Shown here one piece after another: positions 50,661 through 61,482 of a stretch of 64,000 nucleotides of DNA. The stretch spans positions 25,938,051 through 26,002,050 of the forward strand of contig OY759218.1 in NCBI GenBank assembly GCA_963662175.1, written 5' to 3'. Under the pieces are notes generated by a model, which saw only the letters and a list, made by a program, of their open reading frames with translations, ran no database searches and was not told the origin of the DNA. Both the position numbers and the translations under genes were made by a program. This stretch comes from Aradus depressus. Taxonomy: Eukaryota > Arthropoda > Insecta > Hemiptera > Aradidae. The stretch's first letter is position 1, and each line of letters opens with the position of its first letter.

Positions 50661-50813
50661 AAGGTCCCCTTGTTAGTTCATTTACTGAACGAGATGACTC
50701 ATCTTGAAAATCCGAGATCGAGGTTTCAACTGATTTTCACGTTTCAAGGTCCCCTGAATACATTTTGACCATTTTCGCGATGTCTGTGTACACACATACA
50801 TGTGATTGAAAAG

Positions 50814-50878
50814 TTTTATCTTGGTTTTTTGCTCTGACCAGGGGGGCGTGCCCCCCCCCCCCCCCTGGCTACGCCCCT
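50814..50878. mobile_element. right end of a 37470-type MITE
   Basis: TTTTATCTTGGTTTTTTGCTCTGACCAG, a C tract and CTGGCTACGCCCCTG match 38026-38102. The left end was not found, so it is a partial copy. Confidence 0.75.
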
Positions 50879-51097
50879 GTCTATAAGTATATATTTATTA
50901 TACTTCTTTTTTTTTATGGACCTTTATGGAGAACTGTGCATAGTAACCTAGTTGATTTTGGGAGGTTTTCTCCGTATTTTTTTTAGTATTGTATATTTTA
51001 TATTATTGTATTTTCTAACCATCATCAAGTGAACATTGTACTGGTCTCAAGTCAACGATAATCACCCTCAACTTCAAAGTATTTCTAATGTAAACTT

Positions 51098-51443
51098 AGA
51101 GGGCGCCGGTAGCTCAGTGGTATGCGTGCTTGACTTCTGAGCTCAAGGTTGTGGGTTCGTAGCCCGACCGAGGCCCTTAGTTTATTTTATCTGGGAGGTA
51201 AAATAAACTTAAGCACGCCGTCCTTCGGATGGGACGTTAAGCGATGGTCCCGTGCCTGTACGATGTCAGGTACTCGTTAAAGACCCCTACCCTAGATGAA
51301 TAAAAATTTAGGGTAGGCAAAATTTAGGACTCCCACAGTAGAGTCGGGCTCATGTCCACCAGAGTGACGAAAGAGCGCTCTGGTAGTAAGCGATATGACC
51401 TCGTAGTTAAAGCCCGGGCCTGAGTCATAAAACCTAACCTTAC
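51098..51443 (+). mobile_element. full-length tRNA-derived SINE (reference copy)
   Basis: Head GGGCGCCGGTAGCTCAGTGG with A box, B box GGGTTCGTAGCCC (one change), body with TTATTTTATCTGGGAGGTAAAATAAAC, 3' end AAAGCCCGGGCCTGAGTCATAAAACCTAACCTTAC. CTAATGTAAACTT at 51085-51097 and 51444-51456 is an exact 13-bp target-site duplication. Total about 346 bp, no poly(A): the tail is an AACCTAACCT repeat, implying a LINE partner with that tail type. Confidence 0.92.
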
Positions 51444-51699
51444 CTAATGTAAACTTTATTTAACTCCATAAAACTGTTGATATTTGTGTAGTCACAAAGG
51501 TTGTTTTATTGTGTGTTCCTTTACCTTTTTTTGTAATCCATTTAGTTTTGTACTATTATTACATACTTTAATTACTAAGGATAAAAATAGTTGAAACTTG
51601 CACTGTAGCAAGTTACCAACAATAATTTCAGAAAAGATTCAAGTTGTAAAATGTATTTCACTCAGAAGCATACAATTTAAATTGTAATTTGTTAAATTA

Positions 51700-52175
51700 A
51701 ATGAAAAGAAACCAGATGTGGTAGTTCTCAGAAACCGCAAGTTCGAAGTGAAACTTCTTTTGTTTGCTAGCATTATGACTTAAAACTAGGTTAATTTTTT
51801 TTTATATTTGAAAGGTGCATATTTGCTGTTTTGGTAAAAGATACAATTGAAATAGAATTCATTTTATAAAATTTAAGAAAGTAATTTTAGATTATCAAGT
51901 ATGTTTATGTATTCTATTTACATATTTGCGTTATTATTACTTTTAACGTCAGTGTCATTTCGTTCATTATTAGTTACATCGTTTGCAGGAAAATTCTCTA
52001 AAAATGAAAAATAGCTTCAACTAATATAAATATTACAACGAGATAATAATGAAAAGCTGATTATATTATCAGCTGACCCCGTTGTGAATCTCTTCCGTTG
52101 CAAGTTTGTAACATACGAAATTGCAACTCGGGTGTCATGACGTACAGCGATTTAAAGGAAGTCTCACTTCAAAAC
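51700..52175 (+). repeat. direct repeat upstream of G-alpha-i, copy 1
   Basis: GTTCGAAGTGAAACTTCTTTTGTTTGCTAGCATTATGACTTAAA, GTCATTTCGTTCATTAT and GATTATATTATCAGCTGACCCCGTTGTG recur in the same order at 63395-63830. This copy ends about 340 bp before the G-alpha-i start codon. Confidence 0.85.
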
Positions 52176-52369
52176 TGATTATAATTAGTCACTATTGTAT
52201 CACTAGCTGATAAGTGAGACAATCTTATTCGATTCCAATATTTTTCTGGAATACTTAAGCGACAAGGACGAGAGAAAATGTTCAAATAAGCTCTCCTATA
52301 AAATTAGCAAAATGGGACTTAGACCAAAAGAAATAGGTCTTACAAATTATTCTAAAACATTCCCAACTT

Positions 52370-52450
52370 GGTGAACTAGTTCGTTCACTTACTGAACCAG
52401 TTCGGTCTACTTCAATTGAACTAGTTCGCCCCTGAACGACACATCTCTAG
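52370..52450. mobile_element. possible MITE end next to the G-alpha-i 5' UTR
   Basis: GAACTAGTTCGTTCACTTACTGAACCAGTTCG...GAACTAGTTCGCCCCTGAACGACACATCTCTAG is palindrome-rich and its complement begins CTAGAGATGTGTCGTTC, a hAT-like terminus. The opposite end was not found. Confidence 0.35.
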
Positions 52451-52516
52451 TGACGCTCCTTATCGCCGAGAGGAGAGGTGTTTTATATTAGGATATGTTC
52501 AACAATTTTTGGAATC

Positions 52517-52637
52517 ATGGGTTGTGCCATTAGCTCCTCTGGCGAAAAAGAGGCCGTTGAAAGATCTAAGAAAATTGATAAAGATTTGAGAGCAGATGGA
52601 GAACGAGCCGCACGTGAAGTTAAACTTTTATTATTGG
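52517..52637 (+). CDS. Galphai: G-alpha-i exon 1
   Basis: Starts at GAATCATGG, the first ATG giving MGCAISSSG; an in-frame upstream ATG at 52478 would block N-myristoylation and is rejected. Ends EVKLLLLG with a split Gly codon before GTACAT. Confidence 0.97.
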
Positions 52638-55600
52638 GTACATGCATTTTGCATTTTTTTCATAATTACCCAAATTATGATTTATTGTGAATGTTTATGT
52701 TGTGATTCTGTTTGTCATACTTTTTTTTTACGAATTTGTTTGCATTATTCTTGACTTATTAGGGTTCAATTAGCTGTAATTTCCTTTTCTATATCAAAAC
52801 TTTTTTTAAAACATTTATTTATAGTTGACTTTATGTTTAACAAAAGTTGCATTATAATGAAAGTATGCCTCTGTGCTATTTATTACTGAAATAACTGCAT
52901 TTTTCTGCGGCTCTTTGGATTCATGTACTGTTTAGAATACATTGTTGGTTTGTACTCAATGTAATTGGATGGTCGTCTGCATCATAATGTTTGATCCAGA
53001 AATGTGTATAAATACAAATGATAAGAATGACCTGTCATTAGGCGAGTAAATTACTGTCTATAAGATGAGAAAGTTTAATTTTATTTCCATAATTTATGTA
53101 TTATATCTTCCATCTTCATATTTTACCAAACTAGCATAACTGGATCTATTAAAGTCACTCTCAGAATTACGCTGATACCAACACATTACTCTCACAGTAA
53201 TAGCAATTTCAAATGAATTTGAGAGGGGAAGGGTGATATCTGTAAAACGTTGGTATATGAAAGTCCTATAATGGCCACGCACTTCTTTTTTTTTTTTTTT
53301 ATCCTTTTTAATAAAAAAACTACCAACAATAAAAATATATTTCAAAATTCATTGCTATGCGATACAATTTAAACATTACTTTGAAATATTTCCTACTGAC
53401 ATTTATTACCCATCCTTTGGGGCGCTATATTAGTCGCATTGTTCCTATCTCAAATCTGAGGAAACATCATTGTAAATACGATAAATACATTTTGATAAAA
53501 AAAAAACAATTTTTCGATAGGACTACCCGTTTTTGGGTAAATCAAGGAAGCGTCTAAAAATATGTGTTTCATAACATTTCAGGACGGTTTTGGGCATGTA
53601 TCTCGCAAACCTGGCTACCTGCGAAAAACTATTTATGTAAAATGTGTCTTTGTTTTGTTTACAACTTTTACTTGGAAAGATTTTTGATTAGGCCATAAAT
53701 ATAAGCGGTAACTTGTAAAATGTATTAGAGGCCGAAGTAAAGTGGTCTCAATCTAAGAAAGTGAAAATGACTCAACAAACTAAAAAAAACATCAAATGTT
53801 TTTAAATATTCTTTTTTTGAATCATTTCACACTAAAACGACTTTTCGGACATGAACATTTTGATTTTTATGTATGTTATTATTCGAAAATGTCGAAGGTT
53901 TTTATTAACACTTTGAGTATTTTCAGTTTTGTTTATTATAAATTCTTTATAAATGTGTATAAGTAATTCTAATTGAATGTATTGTCTGTTGAACAGGTGC
54001 AGGGGAATCGGGGAAGAGTACAATTGTTAAACAGATGAAAATAATTCATGAAACAGGCTATTCAAAGGAAGAATGTGAGCAGTACAGGCCGGTGGTTTAT
54101 AGCAATACTATCCAGAGCCTTATGGCCATCATCAGAGCAATGGGACAGCTGAGGATCGATTTTGCTGATTGTACAAAAGCGGTACGTATTGTATCTGTAT
54201 ATTCTATACATCTGTAATGTGGAAAGTAGGGATTGCAATCCCGGGATTGGAACTTGATCCCGAAATTTCGGGATTCAACTCTTTCAATCCCGGGATTTTC
54301 GGGATTGATTAAAATATCTAAATATGTAAGTTTAAGAAAATGATTTATGAAAAAAAAAAAAAAAAACTCAATTTTACAGTTAACATATTTATATATTTAT
54401 GCTGAAAAATATGCCCTTAAAAAGCATAATGTTTCCAAAGAGTTATCGCCTAATCTTGACCTCAGCTTGGTACAAAAGTACCTAGCCGCAGAAAAGGCCC
54501 TTTCGGCCTCTACACTGGTCGGTGGAATTGTTAGCTCTGTCTGTACACAAAGTACAATCCTCTTTTACCACTGGTTTCGAAAACACTCATTTCTTTCTTC
54601 AGCTGGCTCTCCAGATCTTTCGGTGAACTTTCGGTTGTAATTTTTTTAATTTCCCGTTTAAGTGCATTTCTCATTGATTTTTCGTCATTACCGGTTCCGG
54701 GAAGTTCTGTTGAGCTTGAGGAAGACCCTTCAATTCCACTTTTAGCGATTACATTTACATCAACTTCTCCATGGATATAAAGACGATCAAAGATTTCTAT
54801 AAGAAAAACGAGAATGTAAAAATTAGTAAATTCTAGATAAAAAAAAAAGAAACCTGGTTCTAAAAAAGCATCTTGTCCTCACCTTTGAATTCTTTTCTTA
54901 AAATGGCTGTCGTTGGCTCAGCAAAATTGGGATTGCTTTTTTCTAGTTTTATTTTACTAGGATTACGCAAATAAATCAAAAGTGCTGATAAGTTTGTTCT
55001 TCGTTCGTTAATCCTGATCTTTAGAGCCTCAGATAATGTTTTACTTAAATCAGCATTTTGGTTCTCCAGCATATTGAGCATGAAACGAAAAGCCGACTCT
55101 GCTGTTAATAGAGTCGCGTCTCTTTACACAAATTTTCTACAGCAATCTTTGGAGGTTGAAGGGGTTATCCAAGTTCACTTATTTGCCGAATTTCGCTTTT
55201 GAAAACAGTCAGATATCGTTTTGGTCGATGATGCAGCCCTTTCGTTGAGCCTCCAGCACACATTAAAATGTTCCTCCAGCTTAGTCTTTACCAGTTGAAA
55301 ATAAAAACTGAACTGAATAGCCAAAATCTGATCAGATCTAAGTTAGCACATATGACCCCTTCATTCCAAATTTCAAGTTCATAGCTACAATTGTTTTTTT
55401 TTTTTTGTGAGATGAGAGGCCAGAGCCCAGAGGCACACGTGCTATTATACTTTCATATATTATACTTTTTCTTCCAGGAATATTGTGATTCAAAATCGAG
55501 ACCCGAGAGTTGATTATTTCTTAGTAGGTACTGTGTTTTTTTCTTCTCTGCCGTCTCTCAAATTTAAATAAAATCCCTCCTTGCCTTCTTTTAATATTAT

Positions 55601-58600
55601 AATGTAATGTTAATCCCTTAAAATGCATATATATTGAACATTTTCAATCCCGGGATTGTAAAAAGTGAAAAAATCCCGGGATGCCGGGATTGCAATCTTT
55701 AATGGAAAGGTTTGGATACACTCATTCATCAAATTCGGAACTACCTACTTCCATTTGGCTTATAAATCTCAAAATTTTTATGTAGGTTAAGAGAAAATTT
55801 AAAAAAAAACTGAAATATTATATGTTAAATTATCTTCTCTAAATGAGGGTCCTCACACCAAGCTCGGACTTCAACATATTCACAACGCCAATTTAACTAA
55901 ATATAATATATATTATATAATAATATATACAAAATATAAAAAAAATTTAAATAAAAAAACATTGTGTTCTACAACCTCCGCGGTATGAAATTGTGTTATT
56001 TGTTGAATTCAAAATATTTAATGGGAAAAATGTTATATCTGGCCCTCCCCCAATTAAGACTCCTTCCCTCAAGTGATAATTTATATGCGCTGGTCAAGAG
56101 AGCAAACTATTTGTATTTCTTTATTTGAAACAGTTATATTAAGTTGATTAACTTATAAAACATAATTTATACTTTTAATTAATTGTTTACTAATATTACG
56201 ATTAGTTCACCTGTGATGTCAAGAACGCGACTGGAGAATGTACCTATTGCCCGAAAAAAATATAATTTATATGTACTAATATAATTCGCTTTTTAAACTT
56301 TTCGCCTGTAGAATTGATTCCTGTGTATATGCTGTTTTTTTACAGGATTATGCGAGACAGTTTTTTACATTAGCCAGCGCTGCAGAGGAAGGAGAATTAA
56401 CGCCCGAGTTAGTACAGATAATGAAAAGACTCTGGCAGGATCCCGGTGTAGAATTATGTTTCTCCAGATCTAGAGAATATCAACTTAACGATTCTGCAGC
56501 TTATTATCTTAACTCACTGGATCGCATCTCTCAGCCAAATTATGTACCAACTCAGCAAGATGTTCTACGAACCAGAGTAAAAACTACTGGAATTATTGAA
56601 ACTCATTTTACATTCAAAGGACTTCACTTCAAGTAAGCTATTCTCTGTATATTATCTCAGCTTGCGCTAAATATGAGAGAAAAAAAAATCTCTTAAGGGT
56701 TGTGACCTATAAAGCATTATAAATTAAATACTAGAATGTTTCAAATCCAATGTATGATGTTGCGTAACAAAGACATGAATAAAAGCGATTGCTTATTTTA
56801 TAATTATAAAAACACTTTAATGCTAGGGTGGTTGTCAGCTTGTCCAAGATGAGATGTCTGTATCACCTGTGAAACTCCGAAGAAAATATCACTGGTAGTT
56901 AAGCAGTTTTTCAATCGAAAACTACTAGCGAATAAATTGTATTGAAGTAAAAAACATTGCATTAAATTATTATATCTTGGGGGTGATAGTGGCGCTTCTC
57001 AACATTTTTCTTACGGATTGTATGTAATTGTAAAGCAACGTCGACTAGTTCCTCATTTGGAAAGTCTTGATGAAATGAACAACTTTTGTCTGTAAGGTTT
57101 TATGATTATTCGTTCCGTTACTTTATTGATAATTTTTCGGAATTATTGGATCTCCTACATGAGAGTAATGGAAAAGAATATTTTCTGATTATTAATTCCC
57201 AACGAAGGTTTTGAATCGTCTTATATGTTTATAATAGTAATTGTTTAACAAATAATGATTTTTTTTATTGTTATTTTATAGGATGTTCGATGTCGGTGGA
57301 CAGAGATCAGAGAGGAAAAAGTGGATCCATTGTTTCGAGGGAGTTACTGCCATTATCTTTTGTGTCGCTCTCTCAGGTGAAATTAATTTTGTGCATAATA
57401 TAACTAAATAAATAAAAGTAATCTAGTCTGGAGAAATTGCTGGGTTGCGCGTTGCGTGCCCGGCAACGGTTACGTACCTAGGAGTGCGAATCGGGCCGGG
57501 TCTGAACGTCACACCCCACGCTGTTGCCATTAAAGAGAGGATTATAGCCACTTTCAACGCTCTGAGCTGCCCAGCCCGAGCAACATGTTGCCTCGGCTAT
57601 TCCCCGTGTAGAGCAATCTACACCGGGGTGTTCGAGGCTGTTGTGAGGTACGCGGCTGCGGGATGGTGGCCCTACAAAACGGCAGCGGGTTATCCTCGTC
57701 CAGGCACAGAGAACAGCCCATTTCAACTCCAAGCTCTTCCTTTTCAAGAAGAAGGACAGCCCGAACTGCTCGTGCGGCGGCATCGAGACTGCAGAACACG
57801 TAGTTCTCGAATGCCCGCTGTACGATGGGCCTAGGGCGGAGTTGATACGCCGGACAGTATCGTACCTGGGACTAAACCCGCTGAAGCTGATGAGTGAGGC
57901 TGACTACCCGGAGTTCGGTCGATTCGTCGCCTCCTGGAGAAGGGTAAAGAGGGCAGTTTAGCGTGGTTCCGGGGATGACCGGGTTGCTAGTAACTCAGCC
58001 CACCTGCGACCATCCTCGGCGCAACGCAGCCAAGAGCATGGATGCCTGATCCCGAGTTTTGTCGGGAAACGCCGATAAGGTAGGTTGGGGGACCCGGCCA
58101 GACGCCCCGGCGATTGGCGGGTTCTACAGCAGGCCGTGGCAGAAATAAACTAAATGAGAATAATATTGTGCTCTTATTCCCCCCTACGCGGAGGACGGGT
58201 GTTTTTGAGCCTCCTTCAGGGGCCGGTACACCCGAAGAAAAAAAAAAAAAAAAGTCTGGAGAAATTGGCCAGGATTACTAAACCACAAACCCTATTGGAG
58301 ACACCACAAGTTTAAATTGTTTTAACATCAAAATGACATTAACGACTCTAGTGAATAGGCTACTAGTTAAAAAGTGCACATGTTACACTACAATATTTTA
58401 TTATTGATTTATCTCGTTGTAATTTTTAAACTGGTTGCAAAAGGATTTTTTTTTTTTGCCGTGAAGCGATATCAGAGCTAGTGGTTCTCCCCCACCACTC
58501 AAGACGTGGTCTTTAACATATCTAGTTACTATCCTAACCAGGCTGTATTCCATATAATTTGATTTTTTTGATTTAAATTTCTATAATATTTTATGTATCG

Positions 58601-59299
58601 TACAGGTTATGATCTTGTTCTTGCTGAAGATGAAGAAATGAATAGAATGATAGAATCAATGAAACTTTTTGATTCAATTTGTAACAGCAAATGGTTTGTG
58701 GAAACATCTATAATACTATTTTTGAATAAGAAAGACTTATTTGAGGAAAAAATTACGAAGAGTCCATTAACGATATGCTTTCCTGAATACACAGGTATTA
58801 AATTAATTATTTTAATATTTTTTCTGCTTTAATTAATTTACCTTTATGTTGGAACTAGCTGTGGTACTCGGCGTTGCCCGGTAGTGACTTACTAGTATTT
58901 CTTGAACCCCCCCCCCCCCCCCCCCCCCCCCCCAGCCGTTTTGGAGGGATGTTGGAGCAGACACACACAGCATACGCCATTTTAACTGTATCGATGTAGA
59001 CATAAAATGTTTATTTCACAATTTAACTTTTAATAATTGATTTATCTTTATTTTATTTACATATCTTCCCTGAAGATTATGTTGACATCGAATTTGTTTC
59101 TTTTTTAGGTTCAAATACGTATGAAGAAGCAGCTGCTTACATTCAGATGAAATTTGAGAACTTAAATAAACGTAAAGACCAAAAGGAAATTTACACACAC
59201 TTTACTTGTGCTACAGATACCAACAATATCCAATTTGTGTTCGATGCTGTCACAGATGTGATAATAAAAAATAATCTCAAAGACTGTGGTCTGTTCTAA
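52517..59299 (+). CDS. Galphai: G protein alpha-i subunit, complete, six exons
   Basis: Exons 52517-52637, 53997-54181, 56346-56632, 57282-57376, 58606-58794 and 59109-59299 total 1068 nt: 355 residues plus stop, the usual length. All splice sites are GT-AG and phases agree. MGCAISSSG gives Gly2 and Cys3 for myristoyl and palmitoyl anchoring at the inner plasma membrane. GTPase motifs are all present: GAGESGKS (P loop), [12 protein letters not shown] (switch I), DVGGQRSE (switch II), NKKD and TCATDT. The C-terminus KDCGLF has the Cys at -4 that pertussis toxin modifies in vertebrate Gi. It exchanges GDP for GTP on receptor activation, lowers cAMP and, in insects, works with GoLoco proteins such as Pins in spindle orientation. 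The helical-domain stretch DCTKADYARQFF is slightly unusual. No frameshift or stop. Confidence 0.98.
53215..53402 (+). repeat. dispersed repeat R, uninterrupted copy in intron 1
   Basis: Matches 42470-42612 joined to 43435-43510 (GTGATATCTGTAAAACG, CCTTTTTAATAAAAAAACTACC, AAATATATTTCAAAATTC, TTGAAATATTTCCTACT). It shows the site before the Jockey-like LINE entered the other copy. Confidence 0.75.
53997..54181 (+). CDS. Galphai: G-alpha-i exon 2
   Basis: Acceptor TTGAACAG. Encodes [20 protein letters not shown] to DFADCTKA. Donor GCG|GTACGT. Carries the P loop and the start of the helical domain. Confidence 0.97.
54227..55701 (-). mobile_element. hAT element, internally decayed, in G-alpha-i intron 2
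   Basis: The ends TAGGGATTGCAATCCCGG (54227) and CCGGGATTGCAATCTTTA (ending 55701) are inverse copies, with subterminal AATCCCGGGATT repeats at both ends. GTGGAAAG (54219-54226) and ATGGAAAG (55702-55709) form an 8-bp target-site duplication with one change. It carries a broken hAT transposase antisense to G-alpha-i. Confidence 0.9.
54397..55180 (-). pseudogene. hAT transposase C-terminal half, frameshifted
   Basis: Minus-strand pieces in order: [11 protein letters not shown], then (after a frame change) [40 protein letters not shown], and near the end [20 protein letters not shown] with [20 protein letters not shown], stop TAA at 54399-54397. The last block is the hAT C-terminal dimerisation domain. 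At least two frame changes and stops show that it is dead. The catalytic DDE N-terminal part was not found inside the element. Confidence 0.8.
55710..56345. other. G-alpha-i intron 2, distal part
   Basis: AT-rich; no element recognised. Ends in a normal T-rich acceptor tract. Confidence 0.4.
56346..56632 (+). CDS. Galphai: G-alpha-i exon 3
   Basis: Acceptor TTTTTTACAG; encodes [20 protein letters not shown] through [12 protein letters not shown] and [16 protein letters not shown] to HF with a split Lys codon; donor AA|GTAAGC. Contains switch I with the catalytic Arg. Confidence 0.97.
57282..57376 (+). CDS. Galphai: G-alpha-i exon 4
   Basis: Acceptor TTATTTTATAG; encodes [20 protein letters not shown] and [11 protein letters not shown]; donor CAG|GTGAAA. 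Contains switch II with the catalytic Gln. Confidence 0.97.
57440..58252 (+). mobile_element. R1/Jockey-like LINE, 5'-truncated, in G-alpha-i intron 4
   Basis: A GC-rich insert in AT-rich intron DNA, flanked by AGTCTGGAGAAATTG at 57425-57439 and 58253-58267, an exact 15-bp target-site duplication. It ends in about 16 A. It holds the last part of a reverse transcriptase ORF, then about 290 bp of 3' UTR. Same orientation as G-alpha-i. The exact duplications indicate a young insertion. Confidence 0.95.
57445..57960 (+). pseudogene. LINE reverse transcriptase C-terminus with CCHC-like motif
   Basis: The first frame gives [20 protein letters not shown] and [20 protein letters not shown] (thumb region). 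The frame then changes to [20 protein letters not shown], followed by [20 protein letters not shown] (C-x-C-x7-H-x4-C zinc-binding motif) and [12 protein letters not shown], stop at 57959-57961. The order matches R1/Jockey-type ORF2 C-termini. The frame change near 57680 with loss of the usual intervening residues suggests an internal deletion. Confidence 0.85.
58268..58605. other. G-alpha-i intron 4, distal part
   Basis: No element recognised; T tract near 58448-58457. Confidence 0.35.
58606..58794 (+). CDS. Galphai: G-alpha-i exon 5
   Basis: Acceptor TCGTACAG; encodes [20 protein letters not shown] and [20 protein letters not shown] to CFPEYT; donor CAG|GTATTA. Contains the NKKD guanine-specificity motif. 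Confidence 0.97.
58850..58985 (+). repeat. RTE-like repeat fragment with C tract, in intron 5
   Basis: TAGCTGTGGTACTCGGCGTTGCCCGG is followed by a run of about 27 C (58907-58933) and CAGCCGTTTTGGAGGGATGTTGG...CAGACACACACAGCATACGCC. The two outer blocks are typical parts of arthropod RTE-derived repeats, and the C tract seems to have expanded between them. Confidence 0.6.
59109..59299 (+). CDS. Galphai: G-alpha-i exon 6
   Basis: Acceptor TTTTTTAG; encodes [40 protein letters not shown] and [12 protein letters not shown], stop TAA at 59297-59299. Confidence 0.97.
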
Positions 59300-59492
59300 G
59301 TAACATAAATGTGCCTTATTAATATTTTTTTACCATTCCGATTAATGTAAACGGAATTCCAATTATCATGTGATAAAATTTAATCTCTTACACGATTCTA
59401 TTACTTATTCATAAAGTTTAACTCTTTCAATTAAGATTTTGTTTATTTTTCCTCAAAAGGAGGGCTGGGAATGTAAGGAGACCAAGTGACAT

Positions 59493-59498
59493 AATAAA
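59493..59498 (+). terminator. candidate poly(A) signal of G-alpha-i
   Basis: First AATAAA after the stop codon, in an A-rich context. Use not shown. Confidence 0.35.
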
Positions 59499-59585
59499 AC
59501 GGAGAAAATCTACTCAAAGTTTCTCAACTCTTAAAGAAAAAATTAAGTTTTAAGGATATATATATATATATATATTTTTTTTTTT

Positions 59586-59700
59586 TAGTTCGGTATGCAT
59601 TATTATTGAGTCTATTGGGGAAGAAAAGAAAAATATAGTAATAACTAACTATATATTTGTTTTTTCCCCAGTAGACTCAATAATGATGCATACCGAACTA
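59586..59700. repeat. inverted repeat with 36-bp arms downstream of G-alpha-i
   Basis: TAGTTCGGTATGCATTATTA... (59586-59621) and its inverse (59665-59700) differ at two positions. If the transcript reads through, it would form a stable hairpin; otherwise it may be a small MITE. Confidence 0.88.
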
Positions 59701-61482
59701 CCTTCTTAAATCATGAGCAATGTCTGTAGTATATATCGTAGTAACTGAAGTAAAACTATCATCGAAAGGTCAGTTACCGATGTGATGTTTCCAATATACC
59801 TGAGGAAGCACTCCAGAAACAGATGGTGTCTTCAAGTATGTTGAGGACATCATATCACTCCATTTACACACTTTGCTCCGTTCTGTGGTTTGAGTCTCCT
59901 GAGTTGTCACTGCTTAAAGAGTTGACAAATGGGAAACTATACCACTTTCTGTTTCATTCATATTAACGAAAAATGTGATAAAATTAAATCACTGTTTATT
60001 GATATAAACATATTGAAAAAACGAGGGAAACCTCTGACTGACTACTTAGTCTTCTGTGTTAAAAGATTGGGCCTATGTACTTGGTATTCTTGATTTTTGT
60101 AAAAAAAAAAAATTAGTTTTCATATTTACTGTTAATGTGATACGGCTATCAGAAGCCTACATGAAAATATACTTGTTCCAAAATGGTCTTGAATTCCCAA
60201 CCCCATTCTATATAAAAATTATGAGGGTCTGAAATTGTTTAAAGTATTTTATCACTTGATGTGTATATATCAATTATGAAGCTTTAATTTAATGATCTGT
60301 GCGCTCTTAATTGTATATTAATTTGTCATATATGTCTTAACTTGATTACATTTGTAATTACTGTATTGATGTCTAATATTACAACGATCATTTTTGGTTC
60401 TATTTGTTTTCTATTAACCCTCCGGTGGCTGCGGTTTTGCAAAGAGTGCAACTTTACTATGAAATAGCGCAAGGGACATTTTTTAGGTTAACCATATGGT
60501 CGTTTATGTTATCTCTTAACCATAAACATTGATAGTGTTGCACTCTATACAGCACGCCCTTTCTAAATGTGCCTATTATGTAAATGTATTTTTCTCCAGC
60601 TAATTTGATATTGACTTTTTCCCGGAATACCATGTGTGTTCATTTAGTTCCGATCCCTTAAATCCAAAGACAAAAATATCTTTCTCTGTCTTCCTACGGC
60701 AACGATAACTTCCGCTAGAATGGAGGATGTAGAAAGCCAACTATAAGTTTTCAGACGAAGGGGAGGGAAATAGGGAACTTAGTATAAGCTTTTTCGAGCT
60801 GAGGAAGTGCATTTGGATTTGTTCCAATTAATACACAATTATTGGTGATGATGAGTTCGTTAGTAGAATTAAAAAGTGCATATAATGTTTCTGTATACTA
60901 TAACATTCATTAAAGAAGAAACAAATTCAATAATAAGCATTAATTGATAATAATGAGAAAGAAAGTTATGTTGCATTGAATGTAAGAGTCGTCTGCCGGA
61001 GAGTTGATTATTTATATAGATCGTTTTAGCATTTATAGTTATTAATTTGCTGAAATTTAAAAGTTTATATTTTTCTAATTCTTTTTTTACGTTTCTTTTA
61101 TTTGAAATTAGGAGATGTGAAATTATATTTTCTATAACACTATATTTTTGTCAACATTTTTAGTATATTAATTGCAAAAAAAAAGAACTAAAATTATATT
61201 TAAGTTGATAGTATCCCATTAAAATAATAATGTTAATTACACGCACAAATGCATTGTATTGTAATTTTTTAGGATCTTAGTTTTTTTTACTCATTAAAAT
61301 TTTGAAACTGATAAAAGAACTACATGAATGTATAAATTAGACATAAGTATTTTTTTAAATATATTTTTGTATTGTAGAATATTCGTTTATTTTCTCTTAA
61401 TACTTAGTTCATATATTTTTCAGTATATGTGATAATAGTGCTATTGCAATGTTCTGAAGAGAAAAAATATGTATTACAGATT

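Larger units (their letters stand above)
59300..61482 (+). other. G-alpha-i 3' UTR and downstream intergenic DNA
   Basis: A canonical AATAAA lies at 59493-59498, about 195 bp after the stop, and would give a short 3' UTR; further AATAAA-like sites follow. A (TA)n run lies at 59558-59573 and the inverted repeat at 59586-59700. No protein-coding gene recognised to 61482. Confidence 0.45.

Noticed and set aside
52478..52516. Upstream in-frame ATG of G-alpha-i ([13 protein letters not shown] extension)
   Set aside because: It would bury the MGC myristoylation and palmitoylation signal, which must be N-terminal; the ATG at 52517 gives the conserved start and length.
60414..60600. piggyBac end (TTAACCCTCCGGTGGC)
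   Set aside because: Starts with TTAACCCT as some piggyBac ends do, but no opposite end or inverted repeat was found in the following 3 kb.
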